Below, one piece after another: positions 10,658 through 21,737 of a stretch of 64,000 nt of DNA. Every line of letters starts with the position of its first letter. Within the stretch, counting starts at the first letter, position 1. The position numbers were made by a program, and so were the translations under genes. A model generated the notes under the pieces. The model was not told the DNA's origin. It did no database searches and was given only the letters and a program-made list of their open reading frames with translations. This DNA comes from Phytophthora hibernalis (taxonomy: Eukaryota > Oomycota > Peronosporomycetes > Peronosporales > Peronosporaceae): positions 496,001-560,000 of the forward strand of contig JAAKBF010000168.1 in the NCBI GenBank assembly GCA_012656075.1, in the 5' to 3' direction.

Positions 10658-11206
10658 CCTGCGCTAAATCCTTCAATTTTGCGAGTGAGTCTGCACTCAT
10701 GACCGTCCTCGTGCGTCCTTAGTAGTTCTGGCATGAGGTAGCGAGAACTGCCCCTCGCCCCAGCCGTCGATCCATCAATAGTTCGTGGCTTGTAAGTCAC
10801 GTCGCTTGCGTCTGCTGCCGTCTCTCGCGCATGGCCAAGCGTGTCTCGGTGAAGTCAGGACCGTCCATTCCCGAGTAGGGAAGTCCAGGCTACACGACTC
10901 GGTTAGGAGCGGCTAGCGTAGTTGGAGCCGTCCACGAGTAGGTCGAGTCGCTCGCACAGTCTGGGTGTGGTCGGGTCGTCAGTCCCAGGTCGTCCGTTAG
11001 ACACGGGGAGCTATAGAAAAAGTCGCGAAATGTCCAAATGGCAACTTTGTGTACGGGCTGAGGAACCGTACTTAGGTCAGGAACGGTCTTTCAAGGCCGG
11101 CAACTTCGACATCTTCCAGTTGAAAACTTGCTGACTCGAGCGCACACGGAGCGCCACCGTCGACCGTCTTCCCCGCCACGCTTCGCGACATTCCGCCGGC
11201 GTTCTG
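10658..11206. other. spacer between transposase and unknown gene
   Basis: GC-rich, no convincing gene. It may hold the right end of the Harbinger element and the promoter of the gene at 11207. No repeat of the 20305-20709 region was seen. Confidence 0.4.
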
Positions 11207-12688
11207 ATGACCTCGCGCGCTTCTGAGGCAGAGAACCAGGCGTTGTTGCTGCGATTTCGATCCCATATGGATCAGGAGGAGCAGCGCCAGCGCACCAAGA
11301 TAGCGACCTTCGCCGCGGCGCGAGTGAAAGAGATACAAACGGAGTTATGGCAGAAGATGAAGAGCGTATTGGACGTGAACGACGCATCGGAGAACCTGGA
11401 AGTCCTGGATTACGTCGCCGGCGCCATTATCGATGGTCAACAGGATCCCGCCGAGGTCTTTTGTCGACCGATCCTGATACTGACACGCCCGTCACCACCG
11501 ATGTCTTCGTCGGAGGAGGCGCCTGCCCAAGTCAAGCGACCACCCGAACCTCGGCCGGCCCGCGCCGCGATGGCCCCCGACGTCGAAATGCAGGAAGTCA
11601 AGACGGAGGGGCTGCCGAGTCGGACACAGGCACTCTGTCGCCTCCTGGGCTACCTCCTGCCAAACGAGCCAAGGCGTCGCCCGGAAGCGTGTCCAGTGCA
11701 ATGACCATGTCCCAAAAGGAGACACGGACGGACCTGTTGATCGTGGCCGGCAAGGTTATCCCGACCCTGAAGTTGACGTCAAAAAACCCCGATCAAGTTC
11801 ATACGGATCTCGTCAAGCTGTACAGGACGGCGGCCGACCATGGGCGGTTCCCTTACGAGTTGGCATACCCGTGGGAAGGCGTCTTCCTGTGGTATGATCC
11901 GGTCCACTGGCGATTCTGGAACACGCACCGTCCGGCATTCTTCGACTGGGCGCTTCACGCGCCGTTCGCGTCGAGCCAAGTTACTATAGCGCGTCGTAAG
12001 AAGAAAATGGCCGCTCTAAGGGCCCGCCTCACGTTCGTCAGTTTGGGCATCGAGTTGTGGGGCTGGTACGGCTTCCTCCGGATGCTGGAGTTTTCGAGCA
12101 ACCGCCACTTGATGTGGTGGGGAGGACAACCGGGGCGCAACTCCTCCAAAGGCAAGACGTACACCGGAGGGTGGGTACGTGCCAGACCTCGGCGAGCTGT
12201 GCAAGAAGGAGGACACCGTATATCGGACGAAGATGGACGGAGCGTTGAAGCCGTTTCGTTTGGACGAGGGGTCCTTTGCCACCCTGCCCCAGCTCTTGGA
12301 GCAGACCGATGCCCTAGAGCCGAAGTTCGTGCCTTACGAGCAGCGTCTGAGTGACCGCGCCTTGGCTCGTATCCGTTAAGACATCACCTCGTCACGTCCG
12401 CGGCAGCCCCACTGGAAAGGGACCGGCGAAGTTTGGAAGAAGCTCCTGAACGACGAGTTTATCGGGCAGGTGGAGCGGGAGTTGATCGCGCTTTCGGCTG
12501 GCGGTTCCCCAGTCGGATTTACACCCGTACTGCCGTACGACGAGAAAGAGTCCAAGACCGAGAGTTGGGCGCCGTACCAGTATGCGGATGGATCGCGAAC
12601 GGCTCTGGCTCCCCGCGTGAAGCTGCCCGCTCAGGAAGAGTCAATGTTTTTGGCCGATGACGCCGAAGAGAAGTTGAAGGCCGCGTAG
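11207..12688 (+). pseudogene. unrecognised protein, frameshifted, antisense to the neighbouring gypsy pol
   Basis: Four frames form one protein. 11207-11704 gives a charged helical N-terminus (MTSRASEAENQALLLRF, ELWQKMKSVLDVND). 11347-12354 gives a Pro-rich linker and a conserved-looking Trp-rich core (YPWEGVFLWYDPVHWRFWN, GIELWGWYGFLRMLEF). 12179-12379 continues with PDLGELCKKEDTVYRTKMD and ends in TAA. 12470-12688 continues past that stop (LPYDEKESKTESWAPYQY) to TAG 12686-12688. I do not recognise the family. It lies beyond the 3' end of the minus-strand gypsy pol and points the other way, where some plant Ty3 elements carry an antisense ORF. A gag-like protein of another element is the alternative. 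Confidence 0.45.
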
Positions 12689-12782
12689 AGTGGCATTTGC
12701 GACAGTTCGTTCTTGAAGTGGCGTTTGCAGTAGTTACCAAGTAGCAGCGATAATATTTGTTCCAATTGAAGCTTCAGTTGAG

Positions 12783-13100
12783 CTTCAAGTCATTCGTTTG
12801 AGTTGGTTCCCGTAGCAGTACAAGAAAGTGAAAATTAACAGAAAAAGAGGGGAGCTCGCCTCGAACTCCGTTATTGCCGTCGAAGGTGACCATAGTAGAA
12901 GATATCAAAGTAGAGTAACGGTCCACCGGCCGACCAGCAGTAGAGAAATTCAAGAGTAAAAATAAGTTGTAGCTCGTCTCGAGCATCTTTGCCGTTGCAA
13001 GGGCAACCGTAGCGAAAGTAGCTAGCGTACGGTTCCCTTACCGAACAGTGGCAATAGGAATCCAAACGTAATAAAGAGGAGAGCTCGCAGAAGAGCGGGT
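12783..13100. repeat. degenerate tandem repeat, period about 110-120 bp
   Basis: Units start with GAGCTCG-like sequence at about 12783, 12852, 12972 and 13083 (GAGCTTCAAG, GAGCTCGCCTCGAA, TAGCTCGTCTCGAG, GAGCTCGCAG). The second and third end in A-rich stretches (GTAAAAATA, GTAATAAAGAGG). Divergence is high. It sits at the 3' end of the gypsy pol and may be part of its untranslated or LTR region. Confidence 0.4.
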
Positions 13101-13331
13101 TTCAAGCCTAAGCCGTGACGAACCTCCAGGAGGTTCCTTCGAGAGTCACGGCGACATATCCACGAGAAGTAGGACTAAACGAGAAGCTCGTCTTCGTCGA
13201 CGGCGGCGTTTGCCTCTTCCAAGCGTGCGCTCCGTCGTAGTCCAGGCCAACAGTCTTCACGACGCCGTTCGTCGTTGAAAGCAGAAATCAGGGCTTGAAA
13301 TTCCGGCAACAAGGAGGTAGTCGACCTCCAA

Positions 13332-14960
13332 CTAGTCTCGAACGAAGCAGTCAGTACCAGATACTGTTTCTTGCGAATTCTTCACTCGCTTCGCGAGGAT
13401 TTCCACGATAGGATTTCCGACACCCGAGAAAGCGACCTCTTCGCCTCCGATAGCGAGACGCTCCACAAAACTAGTAGTTGGTAGATCTTCCTCGGTCAGC
13501 GAACCCGCGTCGTCCACGCCAGGTTGGGTTTCGACGCCATGCGGCACTTCTGTTTGGAACGGACGACTCCATCGTCCTTTAAAGCGTTTGAGGCGGTTCA
13601 CATTCACCGAGACGACCCGATTCGGGTGCGTCGGTATCGCAACGCGGTACGTGTTTTCGCCAAGACAGCTCACAATTCGATACGGTCCGTGCCAGGCGAA
13701 GGCGAGCTTCTTGGTCTTCTTCTCACCTCGCCTGACGCGGAAATACTGGTACACCCAGACAGCTTCGCCTACCTCGAATTCCACTGCTTCCTGTGCCTCT
13801 AGTCGTTTGGCATGCTTGTTTTGCGCCTTGAGTAGCTGTCGCTCGACCATCCACCGGGTGTCGCACATTGACAGGTAGAGTCGTCTACGGTAATCGGCGA
13901 CTTCGTTGCTCCTCCAATTATTGCTCGTGTTCAAGAAAGCCAGGTCCAGGGGTAACACAGGGTCGCGGCCGTAGAGACTGAAGAAAGGTGAATCGCCGAG
14001 CGCTTCATGGTAGGACGTCCGGTAGGCAAATAGGGCTCTAGGCAAGTGTAAGTCCCAGTCAGTCTGAGACTCGTTCACAAGCATTCTCAACATGCCCATT
14101 AAGGTGCCATTGAAACGTTCCACGAGGCCTTGGGTCTGAGGGTTATACGCAGCACCGAAACGTTTCTTGATACCCAAGGTTTCGTAGAACGACTGGGCCA
14201 GCTCCAAGATGAAGTTCGAACCCCGGTGACTCAGCAACCTCTCAGGCACTCCGTGGCGAGCAACTACTTCATTCACCATCACATCCACAAAAGTGACCGT
14301 GTCTAGGCGGGCCACGGCGAACGCTTTAGTCCATCGCGTAAAGTAGTCAGCGAACACCAAGATGTACTTGTTCCCACGCTCAGTAGCTACTAGCGGGCCT
14401 ATAGCGTCCACGACCAATAGTGAGAACGGGCCAGAGAGCTCCTGGGTCAGCATGCGCTGCATGCGGCCGTTCTTCCAAGGTCTGTAGTCCTTCCCGTTTC
14501 CGCACTTAGAACATGAACGGATGTACTCTGCGACGTCCTTCTTCCAGCCGTTCCAGTAGGCGTGTTTGCGGACCTTATCCATTGTCTTGACTTGCCCCAC
14601 ATGCGCCGAGAAGACGTCCGCGTGGCAATAGTGTAGTACCGTTTCGACAAAGGGCAGCGGAATTACTGGTACGCTGATCGTCCGAGCCGGCCCTGCTCGC
14701 GCCCTCAGGTGTACCTTGTGCATTAACAAACCATTCTTGACTAGGTAGTAAGGGGCCATCTGCAGCGTGCGGACTCGTAGTTGGGCGTCTAATGCTAAGA
14801 CTCCGTCCACGAGAAATGCGACTAGCGTCTGTATCCACGGCGTCTGCTTCTGCTCCTCGGTGAACCGTTCTCGGTCCAGTCCGAAGAGATCAACGGGTGA
14901 AATGGCAGTCTGGCTAGCCTCGCCATCCTCGTCCTCTTCGTCCTGCTCAGCGATTCGCAC
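13332..14960 (-). pseudogene. gypsy integrase with second catalytic Asp replaced by His
   Basis: Open for 542 codons. Zinc finger: HYCHADVFSAHVGQV and CSKCGNGK. Core: first Asp in LLVVDAIGPLVATE. The second catalytic position reads LLSHRGSNF where the family has LLSDRGSNF (codon CAC, + strand 14226-14228). Glu in QGLVERFNGTL. A C-terminal SH3-like segment follows (FEVGEAVWVYQYFRV, HGPYRIVSCLGENTYRV). One missense change removes a residue essential for strand transfer, so integration activity should be lost even if frameshifts elsewhere are errors. Confidence 0.88.
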
Positions 14961-16535
14961 AGGAGGGGCGGGAGATTCGACGGGGGCCCAAGGGCGGGCT
15001 CCCCGACTTGGACAGGACCCTGTCCTTCCAAGTCGAGGACAGCGTGTAGGGCAGGTTCCGCAACCTGGTACACAGGGTCGTCTTCGTTCTCGTCGTCGTA
15101 GTCCAAACCCTCCCCGACTTGGACTAGACGAAGGTCGATGTCACCCGAGTCGTTAAGCAGGTCGGCCATAGTGATAGCGTTGACGGAAGCCGTGTGTAAC
15201 CTCGAGAGACCGTCCACATGGCCCATGCTCGTGCCGGCCTTGTGAAACACCTTGAACCTCAGTTGTGATAGTTCCATCGCCCACCTTGCCAACTTGGCAT
15301 TCCCAGTGCGGTTGTTCTCGTTAAAGACCCACACGAGGGCTTTGTGGTCCGTGTACAAATCGAACTCTCGTCGGTCTAAATAGCAGCGGAAATTCCTAGT
15401 TGCCCACACAATTCCCCAGCACTCGATCTCGGACGTGCCGTCCTGCTTGTGGATCCAATTTTTCGGACCCGACGAGCAGCTTGCTAGCGTAGGCGACCAC
15501 TCTATCTCGTCCATCCACCTGTTGCATTAGGCAGGCACCCACGGCCAGCTTTGATGAGTCGACGAAGAGCTTGAATCGCTTCTTGAAATCAGGATGCACT
15601 AGGATGGGGGCTCGACTAGCTTGCGCTTAAGTTGTAGGAAAGCAGCCTCGCAGTCACCGTTCCACACGAACATTACGCCCTTCATGTTGAGACGTTCAAT
15701 CGGTGCGGAGATCGCAGCGTATCCCGGTATATATCGCCAGAAGTAGCTGGTTAGTCCGAGGAAGGCCCTCACCGTGTGCAGATCGTGCGGTCTTAGCACG
15801 TTCATCACTGCTTTCACCTTTCCGGGGTTCGGCAGGATGCCCGATGGGGTGACGATGTGGCCCAAGAAGGCGACTTGGTCGCGGCCCCACTTGCACTTTT
15901 CATCTTGATCTTGAACCCGGCTACCCTGAAGCGTTCCAGCACCTGCTTTAGGCGGACCAGATGAGTCCGGAAGTCATTGATGAAAACCACGCAGTCGTCA
16001 AGATACACTAGGCAGGTCCGCCACTTAAGATCGATCAATACATTTTACGTGAGTCGCTCGAAGGCCGGTACTGCGTTGCATAAGCCGAAAGGCATCACTA
16101 ACCACTCGAAAAGACCGTATTTGCAGGTGAACGCGGTCTTCTCCACGCTGGCAGCGGCCATCGGGACGTTCCAGTAGCCAGAGGCTATATCCATCGTCGA
16201 AAAGAGCTTCGCATCCCCAAGACATCCAGAATGTCATCAATGAGGGACATAGGGTAGCAATCTTTGATCGTCACAGCATTCAGTCTCCTGTAGTCAATAC
16301 AGAAACGGATTCCACCGTCGGGTTTCCGGATCATCAATACCGGACGAGCCCACGGACTCATCGACGGTCTGATCAACCCCTGCTCGAGATATTCTTGTAT
16401 CTCAGCTTCCATCACGTCTCCTTCGGCTCTCGACACTCGGTACGGGCGTTGTTTCAGCGGCGTCTGAGTACCGGTGTCAATCGAAAATTCCAGTAGGTCA
16501 GTGCGCCCTGGCGTCAGTGACGTCTCGACAAACAT
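14961..16535 (-). pseudogene. gypsy reverse transcriptase and RNase H, frameshifted
   Basis: Reverse transcriptase start in 16185-16535 (QRPYRVSRAEGDVMEAEI, SPWARPVLMIRKPDGGIRF, DYRRLNAVTI). The active site CLVYLDDCVVFI is in 15814-16038 and the connection motif FLGLTSYFWRYIPGY in 15599-15865. RNase H follows in 15396-15599 (KLFVDSSKLAVGACLMQQV) and the 14822-15514 frame (IECWGIVWATRNFRC, LYTDHKALVWVF, SMGHVDGLSRL). The catalytic YLDD and the RNase H acids are present, but five frames are needed to read it. Confidence 0.88.
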
Positions 16536-16688
16536 GTCTTGGTACGACTGGAGCAGTGTGGCGAATAGCGTGCGCTGTTCCGCGCCCAGCTTTGAGTCCG
16601 CAAAGTCGATATCGAGCTCGACCTCTTTCCCTTGGCCAGTCCCGGCATTAGGCCGTCCGACGGGCTCGCAGGGTGCCCAACACAGAGC

Positions 16689-17801
16689 TCACCCACGATG
16701 ATCCGGACGACACATGTTGTTCTGCGGGCGTGGTGCGAGTACCCGGACTGCGAACGCCGTCGCCGTAACTACAGTAGACGCAGCCAGGAGCGTGCCTTTC
16801 TTCAGGACTACGTCCTCGACCGACGCGTTGCACACTTCTACGATCACTCTGCCCTCGTGAACGGTGCATAGCGTACGGGCAATCTTCACCGTGTCGTCCA
16901 GCACAGGCGAACCTTCCACCAACACTGTGGTCAGGTTAGAGACCTCACCGATGACGTCCGTGGCGACGAGAGCCTGACCTCCGGGCCGAAGCCGCACTGT
17001 CGCGCTCAGGCGCGAGTTGAACATCTGCTCTACGCGAGGCGACCCCAGTTGGAATACCTCGTGGGTGTCTTTTAGCGTCATGGTGTTGTCCTCCAAATCG
17101 ATCACCGCGCGGTATGCCTTCAGCGTGTCCGTGCCCAAGATCGCGTCCACGTGTAGTTAATCTACCACTACGAAGGGTCGCATCTTCTCCTGCGAGCCCA
17201 ACCGTACGGGTAAGTCGATCACACCGCGAATCTTTGACTTCTGGACCGATACGCCCTTTAGGCTACCAGGATATGTTGGTGAAGGCGTCCGAGTCGACGA
17301 ACGACTTTCGAGTCGACGAGACTCGACGTAGCCCCGTGTCCACGAGCATCTCGCTCGGCAAGCAGTCAATGTAGCCGACAGACACGGCCTAACTGACCCG
17401 ATCACTCGTTTTCCGTCTGGAATCAAGCAGTCAGGATCCTCTTTTTCCTTGCTCTCCTCGGAGTCGCCAATCACTTCACGCAGTCCTGGTCGGTGCCGTT
17501 GGCCGCGATAATCACGGTCGCGCACCACATTAACGTAGCGCCCGATGTCCTCAACACTTTCAATGAAGGAAGTGTGGTCGCCTAAGGCCTCGGAGCGTCC
17601 TGCGTAGAGCGACGAGCAGTCGAACGACACATTTTTGACCGGCGGCATCCTGGCCACGTACGACTTGGTACAGTGGCACGCAGATCCTCGCGCTCGGCGC
17701 TTGAGTTTGATAAGGCCAGCCTCACTGTCGTATTCTTCTCGAACCCGTTGTAGCACCTTCTTCAGCAGTTCGTCCTCCGCCGGTCGTCCCCGTAGCAGCA
17801 C
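16689..17801 (-). pseudogene. gypsy aspartic protease, active-site frameshift
   Basis: The protease active site is split. The upstream frame reads GYIDCLPSEMLVDTG when shifted, and the remainder (TSSLVDSKVVRRLG) needs one extra base. The deletion lies in the C-run 17332-17335 (G-run on the coding strand), directly after the VDTG motif. The second half of the fold is in 16689-17150 (DAILGTDTLKAYRAVIDL), with the ILG motif typical of retropepsins. The retropepsin cleaves the gag-pol polyprotein. As written it cannot be translated across its catalytic loop; a homopolymer error could explain this. Confidence 0.7.
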
Positions 17802-17877
17802 GATGTTTCAAGCACGCTTTTCGAAAGAGGCCTCGTTAGTCGGGGTGTCGCCCGACGCACTCGACAGTCGACGGACG

Positions 17878-19399
17878 TCAAGACGTCGCTGTGGCAGGCC
17901 AGGCACAGTGGGATGGCTTGCACTTCGTCCTCGCAGGCCAGGCGGTACACCTCACCACGAACAAGCGTACGTAGTTTCTGGGGAAGCTCCCATCGTCCGC
18001 TGTTCTTAATCGAAGCTTCCCACTTTTCTTGACCACTAGCGACATCAGCTCCGCCAAGTCGATCGCGATGTTGCGAGCGACGTCGGCTTCCGTAACCGCG
18101 GGGAGCACGCAATCCCTGTATGTCCGCCTAGCTCGCAGGATCTCGTCGCTCACGACGTCTGTTCCACCTCCGACGTCACGATGATCCGAGTTCTTGGTCA
18201 TCGCAGCCTCGACCGCGGCGACGTACTTCTCGTTGGCGCCTCGGAAGTCTCGTTTAGCAAGTTTGGCCTCTTCAGAGGTGGCCAATGTGTTCTTGTACCA
18301 CCTCATCCAGTACTCAGGTGTCGACAGTGGACCAGGAGAAGTGTCCTTGGTCCGAGATAGAGTCTCGATAGGAATGTCCAGCAGGGCGCTGAGCTCAGCC
18401 AGCGTGGGTTCTTTTTGTAGTACAGCGTTCATCTCTACGCGTCGCATCAGCTCCACTTCGTCTAGAGGGTATAGTCTCTCCTCTAACTCCTTCTCATATT
18501 CTTCCTTTTCCTCGGCTATAGGAGACGGCGTTCCTCTTTCCAGCGCCTCCAGTTCCTCAGCCTCAAACAACCGCGCATACAACGAAACGGTATCCACGGT
18601 AGCCGCTTCCAGCTCTTCCGGTACGACATCCTCTTTCTTCGGATCACTCGTCAGTACGGACTCACTTCCTTGCTCGGTGACGGCTACGTACCTTGCCATT
18701 ACCGTGACGTCCGCATCCTCATGCGACGTCTTGAACAGCACTCTCTCCAGTCCCAGTTCCAGGCTCTTCACCTCCATGATACCCGACGGCGCACCCCGTG
18801 GGCGCGTCCAGTGCCACCGCGGCACTCTTCATAGCCCCTAGCTCGAGCACTTCACCTTCATCCTTTTCGACGGCGCTCCCGCGGGTGCGTCTAGTAGTTC
18901 TTCCTCCGACGGGTCGGGCCCTGCATGTTCACTAGTTTCGAAATTGACGTTAGTCTTCACCTCCTCTGCTGTTGGGCCCGTGTAGCCATCCGTGCTACTA
19001 GTAGCGGCGCCCTCGGCAGGTACATCCCCATTAGGTCCTTCCACGCGAGCACAGTTCTTCGCGGTGGACAGTCCCCATTCATGTCAGTAGTAAATTCTCG
19101 GGTCTCCGCGACCCCTCCTAAAGTAGAGTTCTCCTCGGTGGCAAAGTAGGCCGACCGTACGTAGTTTTCATCCGTAGTTTCATGCATTACCGGCCTGTGT
19201 TCAAGTTGTTCGTCTCGTAGTAATCATTTTCCATTGTTTCGTAGTTTTGTGTAGTGTTCTCCACGAACACAACCGGTTCCTCCCAAGTCGGAGCGTACAT
19301 ATTATTCCTTTCATACCCTTCGTTTCCCCATTCTTCATGGTTGCCAGTTACGGCTCCAGTCATTCCTTCCCATTCGGGCGCACCCCAAGCTACACTCAC
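17878..19399 (-). pseudogene. gypsy gag-pol linker region, unknown function
   Basis: Pieces at 19187-19399, 18957-19187, 18838-19044 and 17878-18825 form an acidic, low-complexity region (EKEEYEKELEERLYPLDEVE) followed by a helical segment (STPEYWMRWYKNTLATSEEA, FRGANEKYVAAVEAAM). A Cys pair (CLACHSD) lies at the downstream end in a shifted frame. No known domain is recognised. Its position between nucleocapsid and protease suggests a lineage-specific spacer of the polyprotein. Confidence 0.5.
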
Positions 19400-19443
19400 C
19401 GTTCTCGGAGTGACGCTAGCGGGAGCCCCATACGCGCCAGCTC

Positions 19444-20304
19444 TTAGACAAGAGATAGGGGTGGCACTCCCTTCCCCTTCCTCCTGCTCCCATCATTGTC
19501 TCGACGGAGGTCCTCCTTATCCAGCCGCGGCAGCCGCCGCGTTCTGACTTGCCAACAACCTTGCCGACGCCAACATCGGGCACTGCGCTGCAAGGTGTTC
19601 GAGACTTTGACAGACGTAGCAAGGCATCGCTCTACGACCCGGGGCCGTATTGTTGATCGATCACCTTGTGGGCGGGCTCCGAATTGCTGCTGGAGCCCGA
19701 ATTGCTGCGCCTCGCCATACGGCTGTTGGTTTCCGTACTGATGAGTGTCTTGTTGACTCTGCTGACTCTGTTGGCCTCGTGGGCCCCCGTAACCCCGGTT
19801 GTAGCTCTGGCGTGTTGGTTCCAAGCATTCAACGCGGAAATGCCCATTTAATTTGCAGTTAGAACAGAACGCGTACTGGCGTTTGCATTCATTTCGGCCA
19901 TGTCCGGCCGTGTGGCACCGCCCACATACTGTGATGCCCTCGCGCGTTTCCATGTCCGGGCCCATCCGGATGCCCTTGATGAATACAGGCGGCTGTCCAC
20001 CGTTCCCTTGCTCAGGAGCGCCTTGACTCGCCGGATCGTCGTACGCTGCCGACACGAATTCCTGCCGAGCCCGAGGCGAACGTGGCGAACGAGCCATTTG
20101 CTGTTGTTGCTGTAGGAGTAAGTTCTGCGTTAGCTGCATCATTGACATCATCTGCGTCATGAGGGCGTTGTCGGAGTCAGACTTCTTCGCCGGATCATCT
20201 GCGAAGTCCGCGTCGTGCTCGACAGGCAAGTGCATGTTTTTATACAGGAGTACGGCCATGGGTTGCAGGGAAAAACACGAGTGAGAAGTAGTGCTAGAGC
20301 GCAC
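19444..20304 (-). pseudogene. gypsy gag nucleocapsid region with two zinc knuckles
   Basis: The frame contains two CCHC-type knuckles, CGRCHTAGHGRNEC and CSNCKLNGHFRVEC, about 25 residues apart. A Gln-rich, Met-rich helix precedes them (LTQNLLLQQQQQMARS), and a Gly/Gln/Tyr-rich tail follows. These bind genomic RNA in retrotransposon particles (family knowledge). The retrotransposon capsid domain is not visible upstream. The tail runs into other frames at about 19620. Confidence 0.8.
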
Positions 20305-20709
20305 GCTACGAGGACCTCTCCTCCTAGACTCGACACGCCTTCCTAAAAGCTAGTAGAGAGTACAAATAAAACAAGATAACATAGCAAACGTGCCATCCGT
20401 CCTCGCGATAGCACTCATCAGTAGGGGTCCGTAGTTGTGCGCGATTCACGAGTGCGCGGCCGTGCTGGTGTCGCCTCGCCGCAGGTACTGTACAATGGTC
20501 AGCCAATTCAGCGCGTCTTCCTCTTCCGAGGTCTAGGTCGCCGAGCAGCTTCGTCGCTTGTACGTCCAGGGGCACGAGTACGGCGCGTCAGGGCATGTAT
20601 CCGCCGGACCGCAAGACGGGACCGCGCCGAGTTCGGGGTTCACGGGTCCGTAGGACTCGGGGTCCTGGCAGTCGACCCGTATTTCCCGGTACGGGACAGC
20701 GTTTCGCTT
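20305..20709. other. upstream flank of the gypsy element
   Basis: GC-rich, no clear gene in either direction. Minus-strand frames have no recognisable domain. It may be leader sequence or a decayed gag start. The GTPase-related duplication begins sharply at about 20710. Confidence 0.4.
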
Positions 20710-21700
20710 CCATTTGAGTCGTGTGAGTCGGCTGAAGGCGTACATGTTACACTGCAGAGGGCTTAGAAGGTCCAGGACGCTGACTTCACGTGCAACCGAA
20801 ACTGGACGGTGAGTACCCTAATATTGTGAATATGTCACTCGAGACTTGGTCCACAAGGTGAAATGATCTGAGGTTTAATGTTTACGTGTCTGTTTACTTC
20901 GAAGTATATCTCTGGGTCCACATTGATCGAGGCAGAAGAAATATTTTCACTGTGTCCATGTACCGCGTCACGACCACGAGTGAAATTCAAGTTCAATTTG
21001 TTTGCAATCGCCTTCCGGTACGTCGCTTTTGTGCGAGGAAACGCATTAACGTGTACGAAAATCTCACTGCAATTCTTGCTTTTGTAACCATGCGGCAGCA
21101 ACTATACCAGCTCAAGTTCTCTGTCCTAGTGAGCAGAATCCACACATTGTGCTTGGCGATCGACAAGAAAGTAATCGGACTTCCAGAATCAGAGTTCGTT
21201 CTTAGAAAACTAATTTCTGCATGAAGGGCTGGTTGTTCTTCTAATGCTTTACTTTAAATTGCATCCGTGCAGACGAAAAATTGCCGTGGACTGGTCTTCT
21301 CGGACCAACATTTACGAGGGACCGCGAAAAGTGGATGCAAGAGTACTACGAAGTACGAATGCTATCGCTGTTCAACGCGCCATATTGGGAATATGTACAA
21401 GTACGGCCCACCTGTCTAAAGAATGCGTGTCTCCAGGACGCAAACCGGCGCACATACTGACCCAGTTCAAGCAAGAGTTGACTTCAGTCTTGAAGGCTTT
21501 ACTCATTGTAGTGAGTTTAGCACACATGTACTACGTAGTATACATGTACTGGCAGTGGTGCCTGCCACTGACCTGTCGATTGTGCTTCCCGGAGTCGCCG
21601 AGATACTGGTCTGGAGTATTGGTTGTCCGATTACGACCGCAGTCGGCGTGGCAGCCTTCTCCAAACTACTGGGAGGACGTCCACAGGGTACGCTAAGAAA
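20710..21700 (+). pseudogene. decayed copy of the GTPase/ARM-like gene (duplication copy 1)
   Basis: Translations match the minus-strand gene at 53960-55844 closely: FESCESAEGVHVTLQRA against FESCEPAEVVHATLQRA, VLVSRIHTLCLAIDKK against VLVSRIHNLCLAIDKK, and the DPVQARVDFSLEGF segment against the ARM-like part. Internal stops occur at about 20766 and 21223, and several frames are used. Only the 3' two-fifths of the gene is present. It ends tail-to-tail with the PTEN gene, as the other copy does with a PTEN-end relict. Confidence 0.8.
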
Positions 21701-21737
21701 TCAACAAATTATTCTGAGTAGCTACAGCGAATCTGGT

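Larger units (their letters stand above)
13332..20304 (-). mobile_element. decayed Ty3/gypsy retrotransposon
   Basis: Order on the minus strand: nucleocapsid zinc knuckles, an acidic linker, aspartic protease, reverse transcriptase, RNase H, integrase. This is the classical gag-pol order of Ty3/gypsy. It differs from the element at 1-2384: it has no recognisable chromodomain and its integrase motifs are different. No capsid domain is visible upstream of the zinc knuckles, so the 5' end is probably truncated, and no paired LTRs could be recognised. Many frameshifts and one catalytic substitution make it inactive. Confidence 0.9.

Noticed and set aside
20305..20709. 5' LTR of the minus-strand gypsy element
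   Set aside because: No matching copy found near 10658-13331; without a pair or TG..CA ends plus target duplication the call is not supported.
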